NCBI RefSeq assembly: GCF_048773025.1
Contig: NC_133544.1
Coordinates: forward strand, 63,539,501-63,603,500
Length of the DNA stretch: 64,000 nucleotides
Reading direction: 5' to 3'
Origin: Camelus bactrianus
Taxonomy: Eukaryota; Chordata; Mammalia; Artiodactyla; Camelidae
In this document: positions 11,880 to 23,225 of the stretch, in pieces
Layout: each line of letters starts with the position of its first letter
How positions within the stretch are numbered: position 1 is the stretch's first letter
Program-made: the position numbers and the translations under genes
Notes under the pieces: model-generated
The model's input: only the letters and a program-made list of their open reading frames with translations
What the model was told of the DNA's origin: nothing
Databases searched by the model: none

Positions 11880-12700
11880 TCAATTTCTTTAGACTCCTCA
11901 CCTAGATTTAACAATGGTTAATGTTTGCCATATTTGCCATTTATTTTGGTCAAGTATTTAAAAATAAATTATAATCATCATGATAGTTCATTTCTACATG
12001 CTTCAGAATGCATTTTTAAAAAAATGTTTCTGATGGTTTTCTTTTCTTTTAACATTTTTTTATTGATTTATAATAATTTTACAATGTTGTGTCAAATTCT
12101 AGTGTAGAGCACAATTTTTCAGTTATACATGAACATATGCATATTCATTTAGAATGCAACTTTTAAAAAAGCAAAGTATTTTTCTACATAAGCATAATAT
12201 CACTTCACATCTAACAAAGTTACCAATTCCCTAAAATCATTTACTATCCAGTCCTTGGTCACATTTCCTAATTCTTACTCAAATGTCTTTTACAGATGAT
12301 TTTTAGAAATAAGATTTCAGTCAAAGACTATGTATGTCATTTAGTTACTAAATCTTTGAAGTTTCTATAATCTGTGATATTTTCTCCTTCCACTGCTTTC
12401 CCTCCACTGTACTTCTGTTTTCTTTTCATCACGTTGATTGTTGAAAGGACTCGGCCTGGTGTCCTGGAGAATGTCTCACTTTCTGGATTTGTCTAGTTGT
12501 TTCTTGGTGGAATCATTCAACTTGTTCTTCTAGCTCCCTGGTCTCCTGCTGGAACTGAAGGTTTGAGGAGGTTTCATTCATTTGTTTATTTTTCGCAGGA
12601 TGCTACGTAGGGCAGGGTGTGTCCTCAGTACTACGTTGTGTCAGGATAGACATCGTGACTTGATGAGGCTAAGCTCGATCACTAGGATAAGACAGTGAAA
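11880..12700 (-). mobile_element. Old L1 3'-UTR fragment, interrupted by a younger L1 tail
   Basis: Resembles the antisense of old L1M 3' sequence (CTGGATTTGTCTAGTTGTTTC, CATTCAACTTGTTCTTCTA). A younger L1 3' end, about 12042-12149, matching the tails at 5419 and 38429, interrupts it. Possible flanking duplications containing AGAATGCA lie at 12005 and 12152. Confidence 0.6.
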
Positions 12701-14309
12701 GAAAAATCCATTGTTTGTAAAGTTTCACGTTCCCATTGCAACCAGCAAGTAATCTGACTGCAATGTTTTTAAGAATTTTTTTTTTTTTTTTTTTTGGTTT
12801 GGGATTTTTTTCTGCTTGATGTTTTGTGTGAAGCAGGCTGTAGTCACGTTTCTTCTTCCTGTAACTGTGAATGCCTCCAGTCTGCTATACCAGAAAGAAG
12901 TGTTATCAACTCATCACTACATGCTGAAAAATTAATGTCTAAAAGAATCTGATCTTTTAGAAATAAGTAACCCAAAGAATCTACAGTTCATTTCTGCTCT
13001 AAGAATGAGAATTTTGTAAAAAGTGTTATCTTTATGAATTGTTTATATTCTCTGAATATGGGCTCTTCTGATTTTATTTTGATTGAATTGATGTATTCTA
13101 TCCCTTGAGCCATCAGCCCAGTAATTTTGGGCAACCTAAGAGGAAGCCTGGTGTAGTTTCCTCCCTCTGTGCATTGCTTTTTCTCTGAGAGACTCTCAAA
13201 GAGCTGTTGGACCTGGTGTGCTAATGGGTGATTGCAGTCCCAGGATGAAGGGATTAATCCCTGTGCTCTAAGATCAAACACATGCAGAGTCACTTGTAGA
13301 CTGAAGGAAAGCCCAGGACTGGTCTCAGATCTGGTGTATCAATGTTGGTAGATCCTCTGATTGGACAGAAATTTTTCTTAGTTCCCAGGAAATGTGTCTC
13401 AAAAACACATAGTGTTAAAGGGGGCGATAAGTGGTGTCTTCGCTCTGGGATGAGGACACTGCTTGGAGGCATTAGGTCAGAGAGAAGACTCCTTGAGTCT
13501 GAAACAATATTCCCTGTGGGGGAGGGCTTGTGGCATCCTCAAGGTCCAGCTCAAGTTTCATCTTCAAGAGCTCTTTCCAGCTGACTGTACCCAACAAAAA
13601 GTTCCCTGCTACCATCTGTTTACTTTCTTGGGACTTTGATATGCTTGTTTTACTTGTGAAGAGTCTGTGCTCCTCGTTTTTCCAGCGCTACCCAATAACC
13701 ACCTTCTTGCCATCCCTACTCCCTCATCTGTCGGTTTTCTTATCAGAACAAGACAAATGAACTGTCAGGATGTGGGGATTTAGTGTCAGATTTTCACCTT
13801 GTGGATTTGCTTTTAGTTATACCTTTAGAGAATGTATTATTTAAAAAAAATTTTGCAATCTGTACATATGTCTCTTCTAATTCGATGAAATTCAATTCAC
13901 AGCAACTACTTTCAGAGCACCTGTTTTGTACTGGGCATCGAGCTCTGTGACAGATGGAATTATGTATATGGACAGAAGTGGGTTCACCTTCTTGCCTCAT
14001 CATATACTAGTGTGTGACCCAGTGCACAGCTCGCATCCTGAGTTCCATTCCCTTTGCTTCTCCACGATGTTCTCTTTTATGTTGCCATTGCTTTATTTAG
14101 TAAATGATGTTAAAATATGGTGAGATTATTTGTTTTGACGACTTCGTTGATATGGGTTCGCATTCTGAAACTGCTGCAGTAGACAACATGGAGTAAATCC
14201 CTAAGGAAAAGAGTCAGGGGGACGTGGGCAGTCAGCTCTTACATTATTTCCCCGTGACACTCACAGGCTGCACATCGGTGCTGAGACATACACAGTGGAT
14301 CATGGTTGG
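12701..14309. other. Unassigned DNA upstream (plus sense) of a TRDD
   Basis: Contains a T run at 12777-12796 but no recognised gene or clear repeat. The stretch just before 14310 is unique. Confidence 0.45.
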
Positions 14310-14348
14310 GGTTTTTGAACAAAGGCTTCATACACTTGCCCCACTGTG
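14310..14348 (-). promoter_or_regulatory. 23-RSS on the 3' side of the 14.35-kb TRDD
   Basis: Minus-strand heptamer CACAGTG (14342-14348), 23-bp spacer (14319-14341) and nonamer TCAAAAACC (14310-14318; first base differs from ACAAAAACC). It pairs with a J or downstream D 12-RSS. Confidence 0.9.
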
Positions 14349-14361
14349 GTCCGTATACTGT
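14349..14361 (-). other. TRDD: T-cell receptor delta diversity (TRDD) segment, 13 bp
   Basis: A D segment that would supply part of the TCR delta CDR3. The minus-strand core is ACAGTATACGGAC. It is flanked in minus-strand order by a 12-RSS (nonamer GGTTATTGT 14381-14389, 12-bp spacer, heptamer CACTGTG 14362-14368) and by a 23-RSS (heptamer CACAGTG 14342-14348, 23-bp spacer, nonamer TCAAAAACC 14310-14318). Both heptamers are consensus and both spacers are exact, which is very unlikely by chance. A 5' 12-RSS with a 3' 23-RSS is the delta-locus D arrangement, and the orientation matches the two V genes. All three reading frames are open. It lies about 0.5 kb from the left edge of duplication copy B. 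I do not assign a D number. Confidence 0.9.
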
Positions 14362-14389
14362 CACAGTGAAACACAGCAGTACAATAACC
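14362..14389 (-). promoter_or_regulatory. 12-RSS on the 5' side of the 14.35-kb TRDD
   Basis: Heptamer CACTGTG in minus-strand sense (14362-14368), 12-bp spacer (14369-14380) and nonamer GGTTATTGT (14381-14389; one change from GGTTTTTGT). It pairs with a V 23-RSS or with the 3' RSS of another D. Confidence 0.9.
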
Positions 14390-14840
14390 ACCCTCTTCCT
14401 TTCTCCTTTCCTTGGCATCTTGCCATCACCACCCTCTGCCTCTAGAATACCTCAGAAATGTCTTTTCTCCAATGCTGGTATTGTGGTTGAATGGTATAAA
14501 CTCGGATGCAGAAATTATTGCAATTACACAGTTAGTAAGTAAAACACTAAGAACTAAGTGATGAATGGGCAAAGGACAAATGAAGAAAGTCCTTCTTTGG
14601 TTAACAGCCTTGGAAAAATGTTCTAATTCACTAGCAATAAGAATGTAAATAAAGCATTAACAAACCAACTTTTAAAAACAGATATTTAAACAGTGGTTTT
14701 TCTTTTTTGAAATGATGGTGTTTTCAATTCCGGCAAGGTGTTGGTAACAATATTAAATTGTTTTAATTTTATTGGAAACCGATAGTACAAATATTCATTC
14801 TAGTTTGGGCAAATGGTCCACTTTGGGAAATTTACTGTGA
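14390..14840. other. Unassigned DNA between the TRDD and copy B
   Basis: No repeat or gene recognised. A CACTAGC with a 23-bp gap to an A-rich nonamer-like run at about 14629 was examined and not accepted. Confidence 0.45.
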
Positions 14841-17800
14841 GAAAATAACATGTATGTTGAAATGTAAAGTGAGGTTACTATCATCAGAGAATGGAGACTT
14901 TCTTATATTTGATCTTTGCAAAAAGCAGTATTAAAATACTTTCATTCAATTCTTTGATTTTGTGCAGTTAAGTACAGTTTAGGGAAGACCCTTATTCACT
15001 TCCAAGGATTCTTCTGAAAGTCAGCTGATGAGATTAGTGAAAAAGGTGAGAGTATAACTCGACAAAAATTAGAAGCTATTCTTGGGCGTATGACTTTGGA
15101 ATTCCATGTTCAGTATTGTTGAAACAAATCCTTCAAAGTAAATGTTTCGTTGTTGAGGTCATGAATATTCACTTACAGGATAAATGGCAACACAGTAATT
15201 GTAATGATTGTGGATTAGTATTGTGGTTCAAAATATTTTAGTGGTAGCTTCATATATAGATTTTCACTATGCTTTAATTGAAACAATGTAAACATAGGTG
15301 AGTTTGATATGCTTGGGAAAATGTTTGAAGATAAAAAAGCAGCTGTACTGATGATAAATCCATTGGCTTGAGATGCTAGAAAGAAATTGAAATACATTTT
15401 ATGAATTATGAGTGGAAAAAAGCAATATTTCAAAATTAATAATCTGTATAATATGTAACTTATGTATGTGTAACTAAATTAAGACATTAAACATTTAAAA
15501 ATAGAATCTGATAATTTTATTTATAATTTAATGTATCGATATCATCAGGTTGGCAAAAACTTTAAATTTTCCAATTGAGGAAAGGTGGGGACTTACTTCA
15601 GACCGTATATGTGTGTATATATCTATATATACATGTATGGTTGTGTACATGTAGTTTATATAGAGAGAGAGTTTTCCTCATATAGACATACCATAATTTT
15701 AAATAATGAGAATGTTACATACAAATGTATTCATTACAGCAAATTCTACAACAGGAGAAATGTAGAAGCTGCCCAAATTCTCCATCATACAAGAACTGAT
15801 TAAACCATAGTATGTTCCTATGTGCAGTATTAATGTAGCTCATTAAAAATGCTGGTTAGTAAAAGTATCTAATAACATGGAATTGATCTTATATTGTTAA
15901 AAAAGATGAAATGTGTATATGGAGTATGATTACATGTACAGAGTATGTAATAATCCATTGAAAAAGAAAACTGGGAAGGAATATACCCAAATAGTAACCG
16001 TAGTTGCTTCTTGGTCAGTTGAGTTTCTTTTGACCTAGAACACTGAAATGAACTTCAGGGAGGGAAGAGCTCGGGTCACTGAGTTATAGATCCCAACCAT
16101 GCCGTCTTCCCAGGGCAGTCATCTGCTGAACTCAGGATGATCATTTACTGCTGAATAAGGTCAACCATGCAAAGCTTTCCCTGCTAGTAAATTAAATTAC
16201 ATACATTAAATTTTTTTTCTTATTGGCCCCAATTCTGGGCCTCTTCCTGAACATGGGAAGAGAGGTGCCCTCCTGGAGTCTCCATAATCCCCTCCCCTGA
16301 TCCACACCGAACCTCCAAACAAAGAGAGAACAAACTTCATCTTTCATTTTGGGCAATGTCCTCAGCCCTTGAAAATTCCTCCATAGTGCTTCAGTCTTTA
16401 GCTGATGGCTCTTATCTCAGTTAAAATACAGTGTTCGCTCCCTCTCACTCCAACCTCAGAAAACCTAAAGCCTCCATCTACTACCATTGTTCACTAAACT
16501 AGTGTGAATTGATTTCAGGTGATTTCTTGAGATCAAGTTTTGATGGGAATAGAATAAAAAGCATATGAATGATGTGATGGGGAGGAGGGTCCAAGAAAGG
16601 GCCCAGAAAGAGGAGAATGAGAAACCATGGATGACTTGATTTCCAGTAGCAGAGGGTTGGCAGCTGGCAGCCCCCCTTAGCTCTTGCCAAGACTTTGGAC
16701 CATTCCAGCCACAGCTGAGAACTTTTTCTTTTGGTGGAAACTGCAGGATACTGTACTCCATGAATTCTCATATTTTCTGGCTGGCAGAGATGCTAAGAAA
16801 GTACACATCCAAAAATCGGCCTTTATGTTTTCTGGGGAGATCAGGTTAATATCAATTCAAGCGATAAACACTCTGAGCCCACAACAGCATCTTCCCTGGT
16901 GCTGATGTCCTCATGTCTTCTCTTGCACTTTGACCCCATGCTTCCTAGTTTTCCTAGCTTTATTAAATAGGGACTGACCAGAAAGGACCGTTTTCTTAGG
17001 GCAAAAAACTAGCAATACAGACTTAGGGAAAGTCGAGATATCATCTCTTACAAGTAGTTGGAGCACAGGGACATCCTTGGAAGGCCTGGCAACAAACTAG
17101 AAATGACAGTCTGATGGGCAGAATCCCCAGCCCCGTTGTCCTGCATGGGGGGAAAGGAAAGGTCCTTCTGCTCACGGTTCTGAAAGCCTGTCCAGTGTGT
17201 GATCACCACGTGGATTCAGAGAGGGAGATGGGCAGGGTCAGTGATACAGAAAGGTGTTCTGTGCAAGTTTTGGATAGATTTGCAGGTGTCCCTAAAGTAC
17301 ATGTAAAGTGGTAATAACCTGTTTTCCAATAATTCCCTTAACTCTCAGCCTCTTAGACTTAGTCACAACTCATCCTTCTCAATTCCCAACAGGAAGCATT
17401 AAGTCCCTGAAGATGCTCAGGAGAAAGTCTCCCAGTGTCTCCCTTGGGCAGGTGTTAGATGACTGATGGGATCACAAGTATGGGAATTTCTGAGAGGCTG
17501 ATTCTCATGCCCTGCCCCCGTGGATGTTTCCTGGGTAGTTGGCGGTTGTGCCCCACATCTGTTGTAAACTGGCCCAAAGCCAGCAGCTCTTGTTCTCTGT
17601 ACTGGAAAGGGACTCAAATGTGGGGTGTCAGGGGGTACAGGAACCACAGGATGTCTCTAGTACCTCATAGGGGTCTCTGGTGCTTCGTAAGGAAGACAGG
17701 TCTATTGGATTAGGTGGGTGGTGAGAAGGCTGTCAGCCGTGGACTTGAGCCATTACCCAGCACTCAGCTTCCATTTATCTTACCACTTTCCAACTCTCTC

Positions 17801-19568
17801 TTAGAACATGTGCTTTCTCAAATTTATTAGCCAATCTATATAGTCAGTTCTGACTTCTGGGATGAGTGTGATGGCATCGACACTGCTGAACAAAGAGATC
17901 TCGTCCAGGTGTGGTGGAGGCCAGGTGGCTTGGGGTGTGGAAGCCAAAAAGTAATGGCAGAACCATCCTAATGTCTCATGGCAAGCAACGTATCAGAGTG
18001 AAAGCCATGGTAGGAGGAAAGTGTCTATTGCATTTCTGTTTTAAATACATTACAAGCTTTATACTTTTTGATAAAAATCTGTCTTCCTTCCATACAATCT
18101 GTACTGATAGTTGAGTTAATTATTGTATGTAGGATGGAGTCTCAATTTTCATCATTGAATTCTCTGTATGCAGAAACAGTGTACAGAAAGTGGGGGACAG
18201 AAATCCAAATGTAAATATAGGGTGGTTAGAGACCTGCTTATGCCTCGTACTTGGAGTCTGCTTTGGAGGGTGGAAGATTTTACTCTAAAGTCAGAATCAC
18301 TTATTTTACTTTGAATCTGAAGACTAATAAAGATTATGTTGACTTTCTGGAGGCTAGTTTTTAGTAGAGCAGATCTGCCATAAACAAATACACGGTAGAA
18401 TGAAATGTGGTATCAGGAGAACACAGGTAGACCAGAGAGCTGGAGTTGTCTAAGGTGACACTGTTTCTTTCTCCCGTTGAAGGTATATGACCTGGACAGC
18501 TCCCATTACAGTCCACTGAACTGAATGCCAAAGGCATTCCAGCCTTTGTCCTGGATCTTCATAAATCTGTATATCATACAAATCTGAGATTCAATTCTGA
18601 GCCTTTAGAGGCGTGATATGTATTTAGCCCACTTTTCAATGGCAAATTACAGTGATGTAGTAGCTGGACTTGGATTTAGGTAGACACCTCCAAGTCTTTC
18701 TGAGTCAAGTACCTTTAGGGTCATAATAACAATGGAGTTCAGTCTCAGTCCTGAACTATCTTCTCCCATCAAAACATGCAAAGTCCTGCTTTGCAAACAG
18801 ATCTCTGAGAAAAATGCCCATAAATGGCGCAAGGTGGTGCTAACTTTCCAGACACACATGGGTAGGGTAGGACTGAGAAGCAAAAAGCCAGAATAGGAAG
18901 GGACCCGGTTTGCATCATTTCCCTGCTGAGATGCAAATCATCTGGGACAAGTTCATTGAACAGAACTGAGAGGTGGAAAGTTTGTAGACTATCAACACTG
19001 AGTCAATTTCAAAGAAGAAAGTCTGAATTTATAAAGTGGAGGACCAATGATCCAGATTAAGGAAAGATATTGAGGAATAAATGCTGCAGAAGACATTAAG
19101 TGAATAATTGGCTATGGAACAATGACCTGGAGAGTATTTTTTATGGTTGACATGTGCTCCAAGTTAGTCCAAGCTTGAGTTCTTTGCTCCTGACTGGTGC
19201 CTGGGAGGACAGAGAAATGGAAGAGGAAGTCTGTCCATAGAGGTGCCTGGTGAAATTTTAAGATTTAACTCATATATGAGTTATTGACCTTGTAATGGAA
19301 ATAAGAATGCACAGGAGAGCCCTTTGAGAGTTAGCTTCAGAAAGGAAACACTGAAAAATAGAAATAAGCTAGAATATTGACAGGAAAAGAGGACATTTCA
19401 TGTTTAGTGGTTGGTCAGATTTAACACAGTTTGGAACTTCTCATTTTCCATCAGGATGTTGGTAATAACATTTCAGTGAACTTGGGTCTTTATGTCTTGA
19501 GTGGAGTGAAGTCGGCAGTGGCTAGTTTGGTCAGTTCAATCAGGAGACACAGGGGACAATTAGTCTGG
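14841..19568. repeat. Direct segmental duplication, copy B
   Basis: Same orientation as copy A. Homology is already visible at about 14866 (GAGGTTA, matching position 26) and ends at 19568. The poly-T run of copy A at 2011-2032 is mostly absent here, which shifts the offset from about 14710 to 14701. No gene is recognised inside. The TRDD at 14349 lies just outside its left edge. Confidence 0.9.
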
Positions 19569-20479
19569 TCCCTGATTGTGTTGTTTGGCAGAGCATCTGG
19601 CTCCCAAACACGTCAAGATGTCTTGTGATTTTCAGGTCTTTTGTGTTCGAATGCTGTTCAGGGCTGTTATTACCTGAAGACATTGCCTTTTCCACCTTGT
19701 GTCTGTACAATGTGGGACATCCTGTATTGGAGACAGAGGTGACTTATTTACAAGCATTACCTAAGATCTAATTAACATCAGTAACTCAAGTGGTTGACAA
19801 GATTGGATTCTGAAGCTGTCATATAGGAATACAGACTTTCTGATCTTTTTCTTACTGTCCCAAAATATAACCAGATAATCCTTTGTTTGATTACTCGAGG
19901 GCCAAGTTACTTTCTTGCAGAAACATTCTTAAGAATTTCTTTAAAAAACCTAGGAAAGTGTAACACTTATAGACAAGCCACAGCCTGAAGCCTGGGCTGC
20001 TGACTTGAGCACAGATGGGAGAATGTTAACAGCCAAGAAATATGAGGTCTTTGGCTCCTTTCCCAGAACTGCCAGGCTAAGACCTTGGCAGAGACTCAAC
20101 AGGAAACGGAACTCCATTTGCATATCCTTTTATACATGGGAGATTAAAAGCTTCAACCTTGAGTGATCACAGTTTTTGAGAATCCCGATGAGGCATTAAA
20201 GAGGAGGAGGAATGTCCCAAGGGAGGTGAGCTGGAGGCAAAGCAAGGTAGGTGTGAGGTTAGCAATGACTTTCAATCCCCTTTGATTAACCACGAGTGTA
20301 TTTTGTTTAGTTCTTTTTCTGATTTTATTGGGTCACATAAAGGAATCAGCCAGGCAGGAATCTGTGCTCCGTAATTTTGGGAATCTGTCAAATTTCATGT
20401 CCTTTGTCCCATGGCTACTTCCTTCTCTTGCTGGGCAGAGCCCTATAGTTCGCTAGTGTTAAAGGAATCACAGAGATCA

Positions 20480-20585
20480 TCTAATAAAAAGCCTTGATTG
20501 TACAGGTGAGAATCTGAGGCTCAAGGAGGTCAAGTGACTTACCTAAAGTCACACAAAAAGAAGTAAGAGTTCTGACTCCCAAACA
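20480..20585 (+). mobile_element. MIR SINE remnant
   Basis: Matches the MIR core style: CTGAGGCTCAAGGAGGTCAAG, then GACTTACC and TCACACA. Ancient. Confidence 0.6.
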
Positions 20586-20939
20586 AATTTTTTTTCAACA
20601 GGCTGCTAGGTCCTTCTTAGCAGGTGGAAGTTTCCTCAGATCTCAGACAGCTTCTTTTCAGCTTGGGATCTGGCACAGATGCCGGTCCCTGTCTTCTCCC
20701 ATCAGAACATGCATTTCTGGCAAGAGAGCAGCGCTGATTCGTGGGCTTTTCTTCCTAATTCCCCTGGATAAAGTCTCTATGGGGTTTTTTGTTTTGTTTT
20801 GTTTTGTTTTGTTTTGTCATTTTTAAATGGAAGAAGCCAAAGTACTAAAATGAGGATATTTATCTGGGATTCACTTACAGGAACTTGGTTTTCTTGGCCA
20901 AGTGCTGTAGTGAACTACCCCTAGGTAGAACGCACGAGC

Positions 20940-21115
20940 AGCAACTACTTCATGGAATCTTTGTAATAACTCTACGAAGTAGGCATTACTGTAACTGTTT
21001 GATCTATGGGGAAATAGAGGTTTAGAGACGTGAAGCCGCCCTGTTCAAGGTCCCACAGTGAATGAGGAGTTGATTCTTGCTCGCTTTTGTCTGATTCCAG
21101 AGCATGCGCTCTTTT
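20940..21115 (+). mobile_element. MIR SINE remnant
   Basis: AACTCTACGAAGTAGGCATTA, a GAAATAGAGG-type core and GGTCCCACAGTGAATGAG follow the MIR pattern. The CACAGTG inside it is part of the repeat, not an RSS. Confidence 0.6.
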
Positions 21116-21377
21116 TATTATTAAAAGAACTCATGTATAAAAACATAAATGCAGGGGGGTGGGGTAGTATCATGGGAGACCCGATAGGAAATAGTTCTGC
21201 CCTCCTTGCGTAGCTTCCTCGTATAGAATAGTGCCTACTACTGTCAGAAAGGACTCTGGGAAGGCTTTGGGCCCACTCTTTGGCCCACAGACATGATCCA
21301 AAAACCAGATTTTTAATAAGCTCCAGGAAAAGGAGACCCTTGGGTTGTGTGGCCTGTATCTTTGTGTCCTCTTTCTT

Positions 21378-21842
21378 TTCTTCTTAGTGAGCCTGGCCAG
21401 AGGTTTGCTGATTTTGGTTACTTTTTACAAAAACCAGCTCTTGGTTTGATTGATTTTTTTCCTATTGTTTTTTAAATCTCTGTTTTATTTATTTCCTCCC
21501 TGATCTTTATTGTTTCCTTCCTTCTGCTGACTTTAGGTTTTGTTTGTTCTTTTTCTAAATCGTTTAGATGGTAGGTTAGGTTGTTTATTTGAGATTGTTC
21601 TATTTTTTGAGGAAGGCTTTTATCTACTATGAACTTCCCTCCTTGGACTGCTTTTGCTGCATCTCCTAGATTTTGTGTGGCTGTGTTTTCATTGTCATTT
21701 GTCTCAAGGTCTTTTAAAACTTATTCTTTGGTTTCATCACTGACCCACTGGTTTTTTTAGTAGCATGTTGTTTAATTTCCATGCTGTCATTTTTTCCTCC
21801 GGTTTTTCTTTCTGTGGTTGATTTCTAGTTTCATGCTGGCCT
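21378..21842 (-). mobile_element. Older LINE-1 ORF2 fragment
   Basis: Antisense L1 ORF2 wording such as CAAAAACCAGCTCTTGG, AACTTCCCTCC and TTTGGTTTCATCACTGACCC. More decayed than the L1 at 5419. Its ACAAAAACC looks like an RSS nonamer but has no heptamer. Confidence 0.75.
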
Positions 21843-21844
21843 GG

Positions 21845-22080
21845 TATCTTTGGAGGCAGGCTGCTTGCTCTTGTGTCCAAGCTCAGCTACTCGCCAGCCA
21901 TACGACCTTGGCCAGTGCCTTGCCCTCTCCTTGCTTCTCTGTTTTCATCTACAAAATAAGGACAATGATAGCAATGGGTTATCGTGAAGATTGAACAAAT
22001 TAAACATGTACGCTACTTTGAATAGCGATTTGCACGTAGAAAAGTACTCTGTGACCGTAGGCCATCAATGATTATTGTTA
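21845..22080 (+). mobile_element. MIR SINE
   Basis: GACCTTGGCCAGTGCC, ATCTACAAAATAAGGACAAT and a GTGAAGATTGAACAAATTAA segment make a near full-length MIR. Confidence 0.7.
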
Positions 22081-23099
22081 CTAGCACCTATTTACAGCTG
22101 CTGGTGATTTTTATTTCAAGGAGATTTTCATTTTTAGCTTCTTTTTGGTGAAATTTCAGAAACTTTTGTCTTTTTCTCAGCTCATAGGAAATGGGGGTGA
22201 CTGATCAGAGCATCATAAAAGGTGAGAAAGGGAAGGGGCCTCAGGCTGTATCAGTTTCATCTTTCTCGCCTTGTACGTGGGCCTTGGGAGGGGAAGTGAT
22301 GGGCTCAGGTTCTCACGGGGCAAAAGTAGGTTTTGAACACAGGCTCCAGGCTGGTGGGTTTCTTTTCCATTGTGTAATAACCCTTCACAGGCTGCAATTC
22401 AACACTGTTCAACTTCTCCAGGACTTAGGGTAATATAGGAACATGCCAGGCTGGGGACCCTGTGGGAGGAGCTGACCAGTGCTGAGTATAGTAACACTGC
22501 CATTCTTACAATCTTATAGCGCCTCATTTGCTTTCTTTTTCTTAGCAGCTTTGCCATATTGTCGACTTGCATTTATCTTGCAAAAGAAAGAAGGGAAGAT
22601 TTTTGTCTCTGAATGGAAGGCAGGCTCTGGCCATCGATTGGTCTGTTCCTTAGCAGATAGGGTCAGAGGCACTGCTGCAGGGACCAAGGGCAGTGGGTGA
22701 GGAGTAGGGTCCCTAATGAGTGGGGTTTACTTAGGCTGAGATGAGAGAGTGGGAGACCTGTCTTTCTTCTTTATACTGAACACCTGCTGTGTACTTGGTA
22801 TGAGCTAGGCTCCCATAGGAATGCAAAAGGACCAAGGGCAGGATTTGAGATTTCAAGGAGTGTTTTTTATAAAGAAATAGAAAGCAAGGATGGCACCGTA
22901 GTGGAGCCTCTGAAGTTCTTTGAGGACCCCACACTCCCACGATGCCCATGAGACTTCTTACTCTTCCAGCTCAGCTTGGCTGGGAGGAGACTTTCCAGCT
23001 GATCAGAGGGGAGAACAGCACAGCAGGAACGTGAACTGAAAATACAGGGGAAATAGGGGGCTTTCTTGTGGTGGCCAGGTGACGGGGTGTGGTGGGAGG

Positions 23100-23225
23100 A
23101 GTTCTTGGCCAGGGGCTGGAAGACCTGCTCTCTTCTGGTTTTGCCACTAGCTGGTTGTGGGATGGAGAGAAAGTCACTTAATTTCTCCATTCCTCAGTTT
23201 CTACACCTTCGGTGGAAGAGAATGA
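23100..23225 (+). mobile_element. MIR SINE remnant
   Basis: TTTTGCCACTAGCTGGTTGTG, then GTCACTTAATTTCTC and CCTCAGTTTC, the MIR core. Confidence 0.65.

Noticed and set aside
21050-21060. CACAGTG heptamer
   Set aside because: Part of a MIR element; no spaced nonamer.
21425-21440. Consensus nonamer ACAAAAACC
   Set aside because: It sits in an antisense L1 ORF2 fragment and has no heptamer at 12 or 23 bp.
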